A stretch of 64,000 nucleotides of DNA from Salminus brasiliensis. Its lineage: Eukaryota; Chordata; Actinopteri; Characiformes; Bryconidae. How positions within the stretch are numbered: the first letter of the stretch is position 1; each line of letters starts with the position of its first letter. The position numbers and the translations under genes are program-made. The stretch is taken from NCBI RefSeq assembly GCF_030463535.1, contig NC_132879.1, positions 46,628,094 to 46,692,093 of the forward strand. The letters run 5' to 3'. Below are positions 12,201-23,782 of the stretch, in pieces. The notes under the pieces were generated by a model. The model searched no databases and had not been told where the DNA came from. It worked only from the letters and a program-made list of their open reading frames with translations.

Positions 12201-15200
12201 GAGGGCAGCTATCGCTGCAGCAATCAGGTAGCAGAGAGAGTTAAGGACCTTGCTCAAGGGTTCAACAGTGGCCAAACTCGGATATCAAACCCACAACCCA
12301 CAAAAGTCTGTGGTGGCTCACAGAATACTTGCAGCTGCTGCATTTAAAGACAGGGGAAACTTCCTTTTCTCAATCATATGAAATCACAAGACTTTTATTA
12401 TCCCCTTAATGTAAATTTCAGCACTCAAACCTTTGAACTGTCCACCTTTGGGGCAATATACACTTAAAGTAGCTAAATGCATTTATTTGATGCACATTTC
12501 CAATACATGCTTTTGGAAATCAAAAATCATTATTTAAACAAAACCTTCTCCTAATAACAAGGGGAAACTTCGATGAATACGTTACTGATTGTAGCTTTGA
12601 TGTCAATTTCAAAAGATGTTACATTGTCCCTAATGTTCTGCAGTGTTATTTGGTTAACACTAACATTGAGTTAATACATACTTGTCTGGACAGATAAAGG
12701 CGGATGCTCCTCCACGACATCACAGGCTGATGGAGCTGGAATGGGTGGCGAGTCAGAGGCACTGGTGGGGGTTGGAGATGGAGTGATTGGCTGCAGCTGT
12801 AGCAAGTAGCACTCAGCCGCAGGTATGGGGCGCCAGGCTACATGCAGCATACTGACAGTGGACTTCACCAAGAACACTGCAGACGGGGTGGATGGTTTCT
12901 CTGTACAGAGCAAGAAACAAAAGCCACTGTCAATGTGAGAAGTGTTTTTTTTTTATGTGTGTGTGTGTTTTCTGTACCACTTAAAGACAACATATCCTGT
13001 GATCATGATTATACCGGTTTCCAGGTACCACAGGTCTCTGCAGCAGACTTGATAGTTCCAGCTTTTTCTGTAGCCGTCCCGTCCACTCCAGATATACATT
13101 CGTGTGCCGATGGTTGCAGCACAGTGACCAGCTCTAGCCTTCGGCCAGAGTCTACTGCCCTCTTCCTCTCCGTCTGACTGCACAGCTGTGCCAGAGTGCC
13201 GCTGCTGCTGCTGGCTCTCAGGGTTCAGGTAACGCCACGCCATTGTGTCTTAAGTGAGGTGAGAAGTTACAAGACATGTATATAATCATGGCTAAAATAT
13301 AAACACACATGGGCCTTACCTAAACAAACGTTCTAACTAGTAATGGATCAAGCAATGTTTGTTTATTGGAGCTTGCATCAAACATCAGACTTGGCTAATT
13401 GATAATATTCTAGGCCAGGATAAAGCACAAATATATTAGCTCTAAGTGCATCAGAACATAGACCAAAATGATATGCTTGTGTGCTGACTGCCATCTGAAG
13501 GTGTGTTTAGGCTGTTTAGCTTTGCCTTGATTAAAACAAACCCTGGTGCGACTGCTTTATTAGTAAAGTCTGTAAGAGCGAGTGTGAACGCGGCCTTTCG
13601 AACTCTGGTGCATACCATCTTGCGGGTCTCGGCCCATTCTATACGAATTCTGGCACGATTCAGTATGAATATCAAGAAGATATGATTTAATAAGCCAGGT
13701 CTGAGGATCAAGTGGTTAGATCTGAATTTTTTTTCTCTCAGAACTTCACTTGCAGTATGTTTATTCCTGACTGCTTTCACATGCAGCCAGTGATCTATCC
13801 GCCCGAGCTCTGTTTCTCCCAGCAAGAGATATTACACTGGTGGTGCTGCAAATAAAATCCTGCCCGCTAGGACCCACGCACACGATTGTGCAGAACTCTA
13901 TTTGCAGTCTTCGGTCATGTGTGTGTCAGACCTTACCTTACGCTCTAAGTTTGGTTTGATTACAAATGTCAGAACGAACACAGAGCAAACCAGGACCCAT
14001 AGATAAATATTTTAAACAAGCTTGTTAAGCAATTTCAGCTAGTTAGCTAACATTAACATTATTAGTATTTATGATATTAACAGTTATGTTTATAGAAGTA
14101 ACCTCTTTACTTATAATAATTTGTTATCTCTTTAATGCACATTATTTGAGATGCACATCATTTGTATTTTTTTTTATCCTGGGTTCCCCCTACAGTTGGG
14201 GAGTGTAATTTACTTTTGCCCCACTGTTGTAAATACATGCTTTGAGCTCCCCCCTGATGGACAGCTGAACATGTGCATTTGTTTATAAGCTGAAGGACAG
14301 AGAAGTTAAGAAGCATGTGGACTGATGTGGTAACATTATTAAAATCATCATTAAGGATTTTATGCTATAATTTTTTTTATATTTTTTATTTTTTTATTTT
14401 AGCGATATCTGTGTTTAGATTTAGAGTCAGGCACGTCCGTGGGTAGCCCTGTGTTATTGTTGAAAGATGGGTAGAGTGTACAAAATTAAAGCCTGAAACT
14501 CAAAAATGAGGGGTTTGCTGCTGTTATTTGCACTAAAAAGATGTTTGATGTTGCTAAATCAAGTGCACTAAAACATTTAAGCTTTTATTCACCGTTGGTT
14601 ACCTAAGGACGTTTTATATGAAAATGCAGAAAGTAATTTTTTATTTATAAAGATGGTTCAGTGAGTCAGTGTTCAGTAAAATCGGCAGCACATATTGGCC
14701 ATTGGTTGACCCTGACCTCAAAACATCGACATCAGCAGAATTATAGAAAAACCCATATCGGCCGATTGCTATTTGAGAGTTCTCCCGAGCGGTCTCTTGA
14801 GACTCCTCCAAATATACATACCGCAGTAGCTTGTGTCCTGGTCTTGGAGTGGCACTGACAGAAACACCATTCTTCCTATCATAAGTCAGTGTACCATCAA
14901 AATGACTTGAAGCTACTAATTTTAGGTAGGTTTTTACATTTTCTCCTTCATACTACTTTTTCCCTTAGGGATTAATAAAGTGATCCATCTATCTTGAACC
15001 CACACAGAGAACTAGATCTTTATGCAGCATGAGAAGAAAGCTGTTAGATACACACCCAGGTTTAGCATTGACAACGTGTTTGTACACATCCACTCGACTC
15101 CTGAAGCATTCGTCTCGTCCTCTGTCTCCTCAGCAGGCACCCAGCCACCAAACACGTACATCCTAAACACAGGGCGGAAAAAGTTGTTCAGCCGTAGTAT

Positions 15201-18200
15201 CACATTTCATAGACACCGAAAATGAACATCACCAGAGTACCATTCAACACACCACAGACTTTCACTTTTAAAGGCATCTTCTACACCAGGCTACACATGG
15301 CTTTTCACGGTGCAATTGCTGGGATGGACCAAAGGTTAGAAAGAGAAATAAAGAAGGTAATTACATTTTAAAGCCTCTCATGAGGTCATTAGGTGAGCTG
15401 GTGTGGGAACATTGTGGTATGCCTAATCAAATGTTCTCACAAGCCAAACAAAACTTTGTGGTACACTGTTCTCCGATAGTGGTGCATTGACAGTGGTCTG
15501 GCAGGACAAAACAAAGATATCCATCTCTTCAACTGGTCACGTTTCTAAGTGTTGCGCCTAGTCATACTAAATGTGTAATTATCATGTATAAAAGGCCCTT
15601 TGTTATATTAATGATCCAATGATTTCCACACAGAAATCGCAATGTCACATACATTTCCAAATAGAGCCTACTTAATTCTGCGTTTTACTGATATATTAAA
15701 ATCAGGCTGATCACTCAGAGCTCCACTGTTATGGTTGCTGGTCAAACAAACGAGCATCAAGACGATAGCAGAAGAGCTCATCCTGTTCGAAGCAGAACAC
15801 ACAAGCTTATATGACTAGTAACACATTGACTACAAAAATACAGAGGTTAAAGACAATATATAGCAGAGCAAAGTTGACAGACTGGGGAATGACGGTGAGG
15901 TTTTTTTTGTCTGGGTGCACCCTAGGCTTTTTTTATGTTCTCAAAGAACTGCAAACTACAGCTTCTCTCTCTAATGAGTCCTCATGTGAAGGAGGGGAAC
16001 TAAATAGAGGCAAAGAGGATGGGGAGTAGAGAAAAGAACGTTATGAGAGCTTTGGAGTTATGAGAGCCCTGTTTACAGAGCACACACAAAATGCAAAACC
16101 GCTTCGGAGTTGGACTGAAGGTTACGCCAAGTTAAAAACTGCATCCATTTGTTTGTCCAAAAGAATCATACTTTGTGTGAATTGACATTTTTTACATATC
16201 AAAGACAAATACACATTTTTTCCAAAAAACTGAACTTCACAGATTTAGGTTTGGGGAGCAGAGGTGGTTGACCATCATTTACAGTATTAATATTTAACCA
16301 TATTTAATCACCTTCCTACTTAAATGTAGAAGTTTGGAGGCAAAGCTGTGTTTAAATATTTAAGCTTTTGCAGCAGTCTTTCCATATTGCACAGGAAAGA
16401 GCTGCAGACCCAAACCATGTATACAGCCTCCAGATGGGGCAACTGCAATTTATAAGCTGGATTCGTTTGCTAAAAGTTTAGCTACTCAGCTACGCAACTC
16501 CCAAATCCAGTGTGCTTGAGCCATCATGTACTGCAAGTGCACCGTCATAGCAACCGTGTCTTAGCATAGGCATTGGAGAATAGGACTGGAAGAGAGAGAA
16601 ATGAGAAGGGGTTTTCGTTACTGGTTTCCAATCACATTTGAAGAGTGCAGGCTCCTGGGCAGTGGGCATGGTCCTGTGGCTTGAGGTAACGACCAAGTCA
16701 TGGTCTCTGAAAGACATATACACCAAGCACAGTGAGAAGTTATATAATGAGCTAGATTGGAAACAGATCTAACAGGTTCAGCTTGAAAACAGATATTTTA
16801 GTTTACACTGCTGCCACAACTGTGCATCCCCTGCATTGGGTGATTGTGTATATAAATAATAATAATAATTTAAAAAAAAACTACAGATGCTGTCCAAGGC
16901 TTACCAAGGTCTAGCTGCCACAGGTCTGCTAATCTCGTCCCACACATGCCACCAAAAATGTAAAGCTTGGGGGAGCTGCTGCCCTTTCCACCATACGCCA
17001 CACATGTGTGGGACTCCCTGGGAGAGGGGGCCCTGCCTCTCGTTTCAGGGACATTCCAGCCTTTCACTCCTGACTGCGTCTGCAGTTCAAGCTCATAGAA
17101 ATCGTCCAAGTACCTGCAAAGTGACATGAGTGAATGACAATGTGTTTTACTCACCTTTAACACATACACCACATGGACAAAAGTATTGGTAAGTGTATCC
17201 TGCTTTTGTTTGAATAACTCTCTCTACTGTCTCTCTCTCTACTCTCTTTTAGGGGATTGCTGTGAGGATTTGATTGCATTCAACAATAGAAGCTTTAGTG
17301 AGCTTAGGATGTTGGATGATTAGCACCCGCCTTATCCTTATAGAGTCATATATATATATATACCTGCTCCGTGAAGTCCTATTCCATTGGCAATGCTTCT
17401 CTACAGGCGCTAGACAAGCAGTGTCTCACATCAGTGTGAGCAAAGGATGCAACAAAGTAGCTGAACGCATCCATTAGAAAGGGTGTCCACAAACATGTGG
17501 ATTCTACAAACAGACTGAAAACTAGTCCACTAAAGCCAATCAGACAGCAGGCAGACAACTGCCCCAAAACCATGCTCACCGAGGTACGTTGCCATTCGGG
17601 TCCTCGCTGTCATTGGCCAGTCCACCAAATAAGTAGCACTTGTTACCATGAAGAGTGAAGCTGTGTCCGAGCCGAGGACAGGGGGGCGATGCATTCCTTG
17701 GTGAGCGGGGCTTCAGCTTCTTCCAAAGCCAACGACTGGCCTGTGAAATTACAATGCCATAGGTTCAGGATCATGGACAGCACAAGTCCAGGCTAAAGTT
17801 GCCCATTTGCTATTTTACACCAGGTACATGCTGGTGGATGTTTTCTGGACATCACTTCATCATTCGGGCTGTCAGGGCTTCTAAATTTGTTGCTGACAAC
17901 ATTCAGCCAGTGGAGCAAAACTTTAGAGCCATCAGAGTCCTCACCTGCAGCTCGTACAGGCTGTTGGTGTACTTGCCAAACTCCACCATTCCCCCAAAGA
18001 CCAGGATCCGTGTGCCCTCGCAGACGAAACCATGAGCGGCACAGCCGGGGGGGATGTCCCCTCTAACCGCGGGCAGGAACCACTGCTTGGAAACTTAACA
18101 AGCCAGAGGGAGAAATGGAGAACGGTGTAAGTCTATTAAAAGACATTCAACAAGGTTTCTTCTTCTCTCAGCTGGGAATAAACAGTAGCATGGTCTAGCT

Positions 18201-18601
18201 AAGTGGCAGCTCCATCTACAGTGATAACCTACACATTCAGCAGTTAGCCGGTTAGCTAGCTAACCAGCCTTGCTAGTTAAACCTCCAATTAACGCTTAAC
18301 ATAAAACGCTGGCTAAAAGTAGTAAGCTGGACACTTCTGAAACTCGCCAAAGTCATTTTATACAGCATGTTTATCTAGATAGCTAGAGTTAACGTTTACG
18401 GGCTTGTTGACTTCACGTAGCTGTAACGTTGCTACTCCCACCCGTGTTGTAAACATGCAGCTCCTCCGCTATTCCTTCATTTCCACCCCCAAACACGACT
18501 ATTAACTCCCGGATCGCCGCCGCTCGGTGTCCGTGCCTGGCCCGAGGGATGGGTCCAGTAAAAGACTGAACCTGTCTCCACACCGGAGCCTCAACACGCA
18601 T
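9262..18601 (-). CDS. hcfc2: Host cell factor 2 (HCF-2), kelch and FN3 protein
   Basis: Fifteen coding exons in transcription order: 18601-18442, 18093-17945, 17740-17580, 17113-16905, 16706-16622, 15162-15056, 13248-13015, 12900-12682, 11999-11950, 11722-11647, 11215-11184, 10907-10764, 10621-10436, 9890-9599, 9344-9262. All phases join to a 728-aa product. HCF proteins are nuclear cofactors bridging transcription factors and chromatin modifiers. Residues about 10-365 form the kelch propeller ([48 protein letters not shown]). After a low-complexity Pro/Ser linker come FN3-type segments ([23 protein letters not shown]-like, [29 protein letters not shown]). HCF-1's cleavage repeats are absent, and the length is nearer human HCF-2 (792 aa), so this is HCFC2. 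The start MRVEAPVW is chosen because it aligns with the family. Small exons 9-11 (50, 76 and 32 bp) are the least certain. Confidence 0.95.
10183..10378 (-). mobile_element. MITE fragment ('cacaaacatttgg' family), in hcfc2 intron 13
   Basis: It reads aatgtttgtggatacc, then aatgcattcagctactttaa and ccctgtagagaagtattggc, the reverse-complement 3' half of the element best seen at 20481-20980. Only one end is present, so it is truncated. Confidence 0.65.
10954..11010. repeat. Short fragment of a 'gggctgggtatcg' dispersed repeat
   Basis: The text cagggctgggtatcgaaact is typical, from memory, of a common fish non-autonomous DNA element. No second end was found here. It lies in hcfc2 intron 11. Confidence 0.3.
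12225..12310 (-). repeat. SINE/tail-like fragment in hcfc2 intron 8
   Basis: The text taaggaccttgctcaagggt is followed by a degraded atatcaaacccacaacccac, which on the minus strand looks like a Pol III B-box context. I recall this phrase from widespread teleost repeats. No boundaries were found. Confidence 0.35.
13495..13995. repeat. Possible degraded dispersed repeat in hcfc2 intron 6
   Basis: Phrases such as aaaccctggtgcgactgc and gagcgagtgtgaacgcggcc resemble a common fish interspersed element. Termini were not identified and the call is tentative. Confidence 0.25.
17171..17503 (+). mobile_element. MITE copy ('tatggacaaaagtattgg' family), in hcfc2 intron 3
   Basis: It opens catggacaaaagtattgg and closes gtgtccacaaacatgtgga, with the internal landmarks gctgtgaggatttgattgca and ctctacaggcgctagacaag. 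It is internally shortened relative to the 500-bp copy at 20481-20980, with a tct-rich tract and a (TA)n tract inside. Confidence 0.8.
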
Positions 18602-18900
18602 TATAACGGACTTCCAGTCAAAGAAAGTTAATGAAATCAATGTTGACTCAAAGGCAAGGCAGACAGGACACTCTCCAGCGGCATTGAATGTCCCGGAGTC
18701 TCGAATCTGATTGGTTAATCCAAAGCCGTTGCTGAAGGCAGGGTGGGGGCGTTCCAATTCAGCGTGACACTCGCTCCCTATTCACTTAACGGGCTTCCCG
18801 AGTTCAAGGCCCAAATCCTGGAAAATATAAACATCTGATTTTTGAATACGGAAGTGTTCCAGATTAACAGCATGGATTTGCTAACGCTTTAAATGTTGCC
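18602..18900 (-). promoter_or_regulatory. hcfc2: Probable hcfc2 promoter with consensus NF-Y site
   Basis: On the minus strand, about 110 bp upstream of the start codon, the sequence reads aaccaatcaga (plus-strand ATTGG at 18710-18714). This fits the NF-Y consensus well and has the orientation and distance common for CCAAT boxes. No TATA box is evident. The reading frame is open upstream of the chosen start, but those residues are unlike HCF proteins, so I treat the stretch as leader or promoter. Confidence 0.5.
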
Positions 18901-20480
18901 ATGCTAGAAGCGTTGGTCAAATTTGAGGTTCATACTGAGGGGAAGGAAAGTAAACGAATGACTAGGGCAAGTGTGGAGTGCACTCACTAAACTGGACGTG
19001 TACGCCCTCTGTTGTTCTTCTGCGGGCGACGTCTGGTGAGATCTTTCGCAGTACTGCCCCCATCTGGCTGGTTCTATTAAACGGCTGGATTTGTTGGGAC
19101 AGTGCAGGTTTCCTTCTGAATATTGAATAATGAGCCTTGTGAAGAGACTAACGCTTGTTTTCTATTATACAAACTTTTCGATGCCATTAGTACTTGAAAT
19201 CCTCTAGATGTTTAGAGATGGTTCGATGTCTCCTTCTTGTTTATGATAATAACGTAATGATAAGCAATATTTTAGACATGAATGTAGAGGTGTTTTAGAG
19301 AGGGCAAAGTGGGGTAGACTTCAGCTATATGGCTGAACTGTCAGAATTACAATTACAATTATTTGTAGTAAAGAAATGATAATATATGAATGTAAGTGGA
19401 GTATCTACGAGTGAAATTTCTAATAGATAAGATTAGATAAGTGATAGTGATTTAATGTAAATCAGTGGTAACATATGACTAGTTAAAATTAGGGATAATA
19501 AGGACTTGACGTTCTGGCGATATGACTAGTCAGAAAAGCTTCATAAATATATGATATTATTACTAGTAAGAAAAACAAAAATAGTTGATATCGGAAATGA
19601 TAGTTTAGATTAAAAATGCTTTTCAGAGATTTAGAAAAAAATAGTTTATGCTAAAACAGATAAACCATAACTGCCTCATTATTGAACAGGTATTGTGTAA
19701 TACCGGGTGTAGACACCAGAGGTCAGCAGAGCTCTGTATCAGTTCCCAGGTTTCACTGGGCAGCATGACCGGGCCCCTTTTCCCCCCTGATCAGTGAGAG
19801 ATGAATAGGTCTTTTCTGATCAGTGAGAGATGAATAGGTCTATAAAATAGAAACGACAATAATCAAATGTTTGGCTTGTACCGAGTTTTAATCCACAAAT
19901 GAACAATATGCGGTTGATAGTAGAGCAGTGAGCCAGAAACTGTACCTTTGAGAGTTCCTCACGCGGGCTGTTCATATCCCGGGACTCAGTCAGTACTCAG
20001 TACTCAACACTTGGTTTTCCTGTTGGCCAAAACGCCTACAGTAAAAAATAAGTGAATACATCCTCTACAGAAAACACACTCAAATGGCAAGAGTTTGGCA
20101 CATTTAGGAGCACAATTCCTATTTACTGAAATTAACATTAAAAACAACATTTAACAAGGATTTTTAAATTTATTTGTTTGTTAAATTCAGTAAATAAACA
20201 GCACTTATGTGCATAAGTGTGTCCCTGTAGATGATCTGAATTTAGTTACACTGGAAGAATCAAAAACACATCTGATAATCTGATCTGACCAGGCGTATGT
20301 AGGGTATGAGCAGATTTTTGTAAATAAAAAAAATCACCAGAAGTCCAGAAACACGAGTCGTGAGATATTTTCTGTATTTTGTTTTAGAATTTATGAGATG
20401 ATTTTTTATTTTTTTTTTATTTTGGTGGTTACTTTTAAGTCTAAGTGAGCCTTCACTTCACTGAAGACACTTAATATACA
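18901..20480. other. Intergenic, no gene seen
   Basis: AT-rich sequence with no recognised exons. Its only structure is the short duplication at 19787-19840. Confidence 0.45.
19787..19840 (+). repeat. Tandem duplication of 25 bp
   Basis: The motif tgatcagtgagagatgaat, with flanking bases, occurs identically at 19787-19811 and 19816-19840, a 29-bp period. It is too small to be an element and is probably a slippage duplication. Confidence 0.85.
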
Positions 20481-20980
20481 ACATATGGAAGTATGGGGAC
20501 ACATGCTCATTCATTGTTTCTTCCACAATCAAGAGTATTAAAAAGAGTTCATCCTGCTTTTGTTGGAGTAACTGTCTCTACTGTTCAGAGAAGAAGGCTT
20601 TCTACTAGATTTTGGAACATTGCTGTGAGAATTTGATTGAATTCAGAGACAAGAGCGTGGGTGAGATCAGGAGGTTGGATGATCACCCTCACACCTCATG
20701 CCCAACTCCCCAACTCATCCCAAAAGTATTGGATGGAGCACCATCCATCATTCCAGAGAACACAGTTCCACTGCTCCACAGATCAGTGCTGGGGGGCTTT
20801 ACACCCCTCTAGCCCACACCTGCTGTTAGACATAGAGCCAATAAGCTCATGTTATTCAGCGCCAGTGAGTCCTATTCTATTAGCAGTACTTCCCCACAGG
20901 GACTAGACAAACTTTGTGTTTGCATGAATGTAGCTGAAGGAATTCATTAGAAGGAGTGTCCACAAACATTTGGACGTATA
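20481..20980 (+). mobile_element. Near-complete MITE ('tatggacaaaagtattgg' family)
   Basis: About 500 bp from acatatggaagtatggggac to cacaaacatttggacgtata, with inverted ends of the Tc1/mariner type (TA at the borders). There is no transposase coding capacity. Internal landmarks are tcatcctgcttttgttggag, ctcatcccaaaagtattgga and cacagggactagacaaac. This is the best copy of the family in the window; others lie at 10183, 17171, 22684, 26571, 36553, 37848 and 57738. Confidence 0.85.
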
Positions 20981-21774
20981 TTGTATTAAAGTTTCAAACA
21001 GTCTTGTGTTCAGGCTGTTTTTAAGACAGGAGGTCTAGCTGAAATGAAGCTGCTTCTCGTCTGCACAGCTGTTGATCTGCTCTTCTCTCTTAGAGCCAAC
21101 AGAACTTGGTAGAACATGTGCTGACTGTGTTCTAACAAAATGGGTATTACAGCATATAGATGCGTGAGACATGCCTGCAATTCATTATTTCACTCATTAA
21201 GAGTCTCTTCTCCCTTCTTTCTTTGTGATGCAGAAGAGGCGGTGTGGATGGTGGCCATGAACACTTAGCAGATTCCTCGCCTCAGCCCTAAGAGGCGGCT
21301 GAATTGCCAAAGGTGTCATTTGTATTCTGGACCTCAGTGATGATGACAAAGTGACTTTCTAATGAGGCTCATCAATGCGTCTCGTGTAAACAGAACAGCT
21401 ATAGTCGCATGCAAAGGTTTCAGCACCTCTTTTGTAAAGTGATAGCATCACATGCTCTACACTCTTTACTCTTTACATGCTCTACACTGCTTTTTATGCA
21501 ATTAAAAGGCTAATTATTGATAATTAAAAGCAACATAATTCATAAAAGTAACACAATTCAATAATAACAATAGTATTTAAATATCATATCAATATATATA
21601 AATTTATATATAATTTAAATATTATATCAATATTATAAATATATTTGTGATTTTAATATAATTGTGAACTGTGTGACATTGGCATACAACTAAATATGTA
21701 ACCCTGAGAAATTATGTGAATTCACATCTGGATTTTTGAGTAATGAGACCCGATAAGATATTTATTACATTTAA
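20981..21774. other. Intergenic, no gene seen
   Basis: Includes a very AT-rich block at about 21530-21665. No recognised exon or element boundary. Confidence 0.45.
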
Positions 21775-22262
21775 CTTTATATTAATATTTAAGGCATTTA
21801 GACACTCTTATCCAGAGCGACTTTACAAAATTGCTTCACAGTTCAGTCAGAAAATACTCTTAGCTAGTTAGTATTGGCTAGGATCCAAAAGATACATCAA
21901 GCATAGATGCTGGCAAATGCAAAAATCAGTGTGGAGACCTAGATACACGATACTCAACATACACTACACTTAACCTAAACACTCTAGGAAAAGCTGGGTC
22001 TTTAGTCTACGTTTGAAGACAGCGAGCGACTCTGCTGTTCAGACACCCAGAGGAAGTGCGTTCTGCCACTTCGGAGCCAGGACAGAAAACAGCCTGGATG
22101 CTTGTCTTCCATGGATCTTAAAGGATGGCGAGCCATACAGCTCTTGGTACTAATCGGCTTTTGATCATTGCCATCAAGACCGTAGGAGCAGGCCCATTCT
22201 TGGCTTTGTAGTCCAGCGTCAGGGTTATTATTGCTTACTGAGGTACCACTGCAGGGAATTTG
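21775..22262 (-). repeat. Dispersed teleost repeat fragment
   Basis: Phrases such as cttatccagagcgactttac, agcctggatgcttgtcttcc and ggagcaggcccattcttggc belong, from memory, to a very common fish interspersed repeat. No terminal repeats were found. The minus-strand ORF at 22002-22265 falls inside it and is not treated as a gene. Confidence 0.5.
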
Positions 22263-22683
22263 CACATGTATATTTATCTACTAACTGATGTGAACTACTT
22301 GTTCGTAGGCAGTTTCACTGTGAGACGCTTGCATGCAGAAATGACTATATGCTTTCCGTAATGGTGGTGATGGAAAAAGCAGTCGTCAGCCCTTTGTTCA
22401 CTCGCTCCACTCAAACAGCCATATTTCAGCATTGTTTTGCTGACTCACCTAGCCTAGCTTGTCATATTTCTGGATCTCTACCACAACTTACATGTTTGGA
22501 CTCTGAATCACCCTAAACTCAGCCTTTCCTGAGTAGGAAAAATATCTTCCATAGCTACTAGGTAGGACACACTGGCCAAAATCCTATTAAGGCCATGGGT
22601 GTAACATTGCTTTAAAAGGTGCTGGGGACATGATGAGGATGATGGCCAGTGGCTGCTTGCATAAAACATCAATCCTAAATCTT

Positions 22684-23072
22684 AAAAACAGAGTTTATCC
22701 TGCTTTTGTTGGAGTAACTGTCTCTACTGTTCAGTTTTCTACTAGATTTTAGAGCATTGCTTTGAGGGTTTGACTGAATTCAGAGACAAGAGTGTAGGTG
22801 AGGTCAGGAGGTTGGACAATCACCATCACACCTCATGCCCAACTCCCAAATTCATCCCAAAAGTATTGGATGGAGCACCATCCACCATTCCAGAGAACAC
22901 AGTTCCACTGCTCCACAGATCAGTGCTGGGGGGATTTACACCGCTCTAGCCCACACCTGCCAATAAGCTCATGTTATTCAGCGCCATTCTATTCTATTGG
23001 CAGTACTTCTCTACAGGGACTAGACAAGCTGTGTGTATGTGTGCATTAATGTCCACAAACATTTGGACGTAT
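22684..23072 (+). mobile_element. MITE copy, 5' end missing
   Basis: It is closely similar to 20481-20980 from tatcctgcttttgttggagt to cacaaacatttggacgtata, but lacks the left terminus and has internal deletions. Confidence 0.85.
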
Positions 23073-23429
23073 ATTGTATTGAAGTTGAATTTGGCATGTC
23101 AAAAAACACAACATGATAAAACTCATTTCCATATTCCACTTAAGTGTTTCCCAGGCTAAAATGAACTTTTTTTAAATATTGTTTTTTCCTATTTTAGTTT
23201 TCTTTTCCATGGGTTGAACCCTGAAGCTGTTCTGTACAATGTGTGACAAATTCTGGATGAATGGACCAATAGAAATGCTCTAAATCACTTGGAATATACT
23301 CATATTTTACATTGACTTCGATTTAAAGTTAAGGACATTTTGCCTTCTCCTATAAATTCTCCCTTTTGGAGATACATGTTTTTCACTGGAGAGCGACAAT
23401 ATTTTTATTATTACATTTGTATTAAGAAA

Positions 23430-23782
23430 TGATTAAGCTAATACATGTGATGCATGAAAAATGGACAAGCATAAGAATCTAAGACAATTTGACGAAGGCC
23501 AAAATGTGATGGCTAGACGACTGGGTCAGAACATCTCCAAAAGGTCCTGTGGGGTGGACTGGCGACAGGGTCATGGGCACCTAAGGCTCATTGATGCAAT
23601 CCATGGAGGCCCCACCTCACAATTTACAGGACTTAAAGGAGCTGCTGTGTAACAGACGCCTTTAGAGGTCTTGTGGAGTCCATGCCTTGAATGCTCAGCT
23701 CTGTTGTAGCGGCACAAAGAGAACCTTCTCAATATTAGGCAGGTGGTGTTAATGTTACGGCTGATTGGTGTATATTTTGGTC
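23430..23782 (+). mobile_element. Tc1/mariner relic, internally deleted
   Basis: The translation from 23461 begins MDKHKNLRQFDEGQNVMARR, matching the N-terminus of a common fish Tc1-like transposase. It jumps after about 25 codons to a segment resembling RRQGHGHLRLIDA, then to the C-terminal part (tccatggaggccccacctca). It ends at ttacggctgattggtgtata, whose reverse complement opens the copy at 27766. Most of the catalytic domain is missing. Confidence 0.75.

Noticed and set aside
18602-18757. Upstream extension of the hcfc2 first exon frame (52 codons before the chosen Met)
   Set aside because: The extra residues do not resemble HCF N-termini and overlap the CCAAT-containing promoter region; the start at 18601 aligns with the family.
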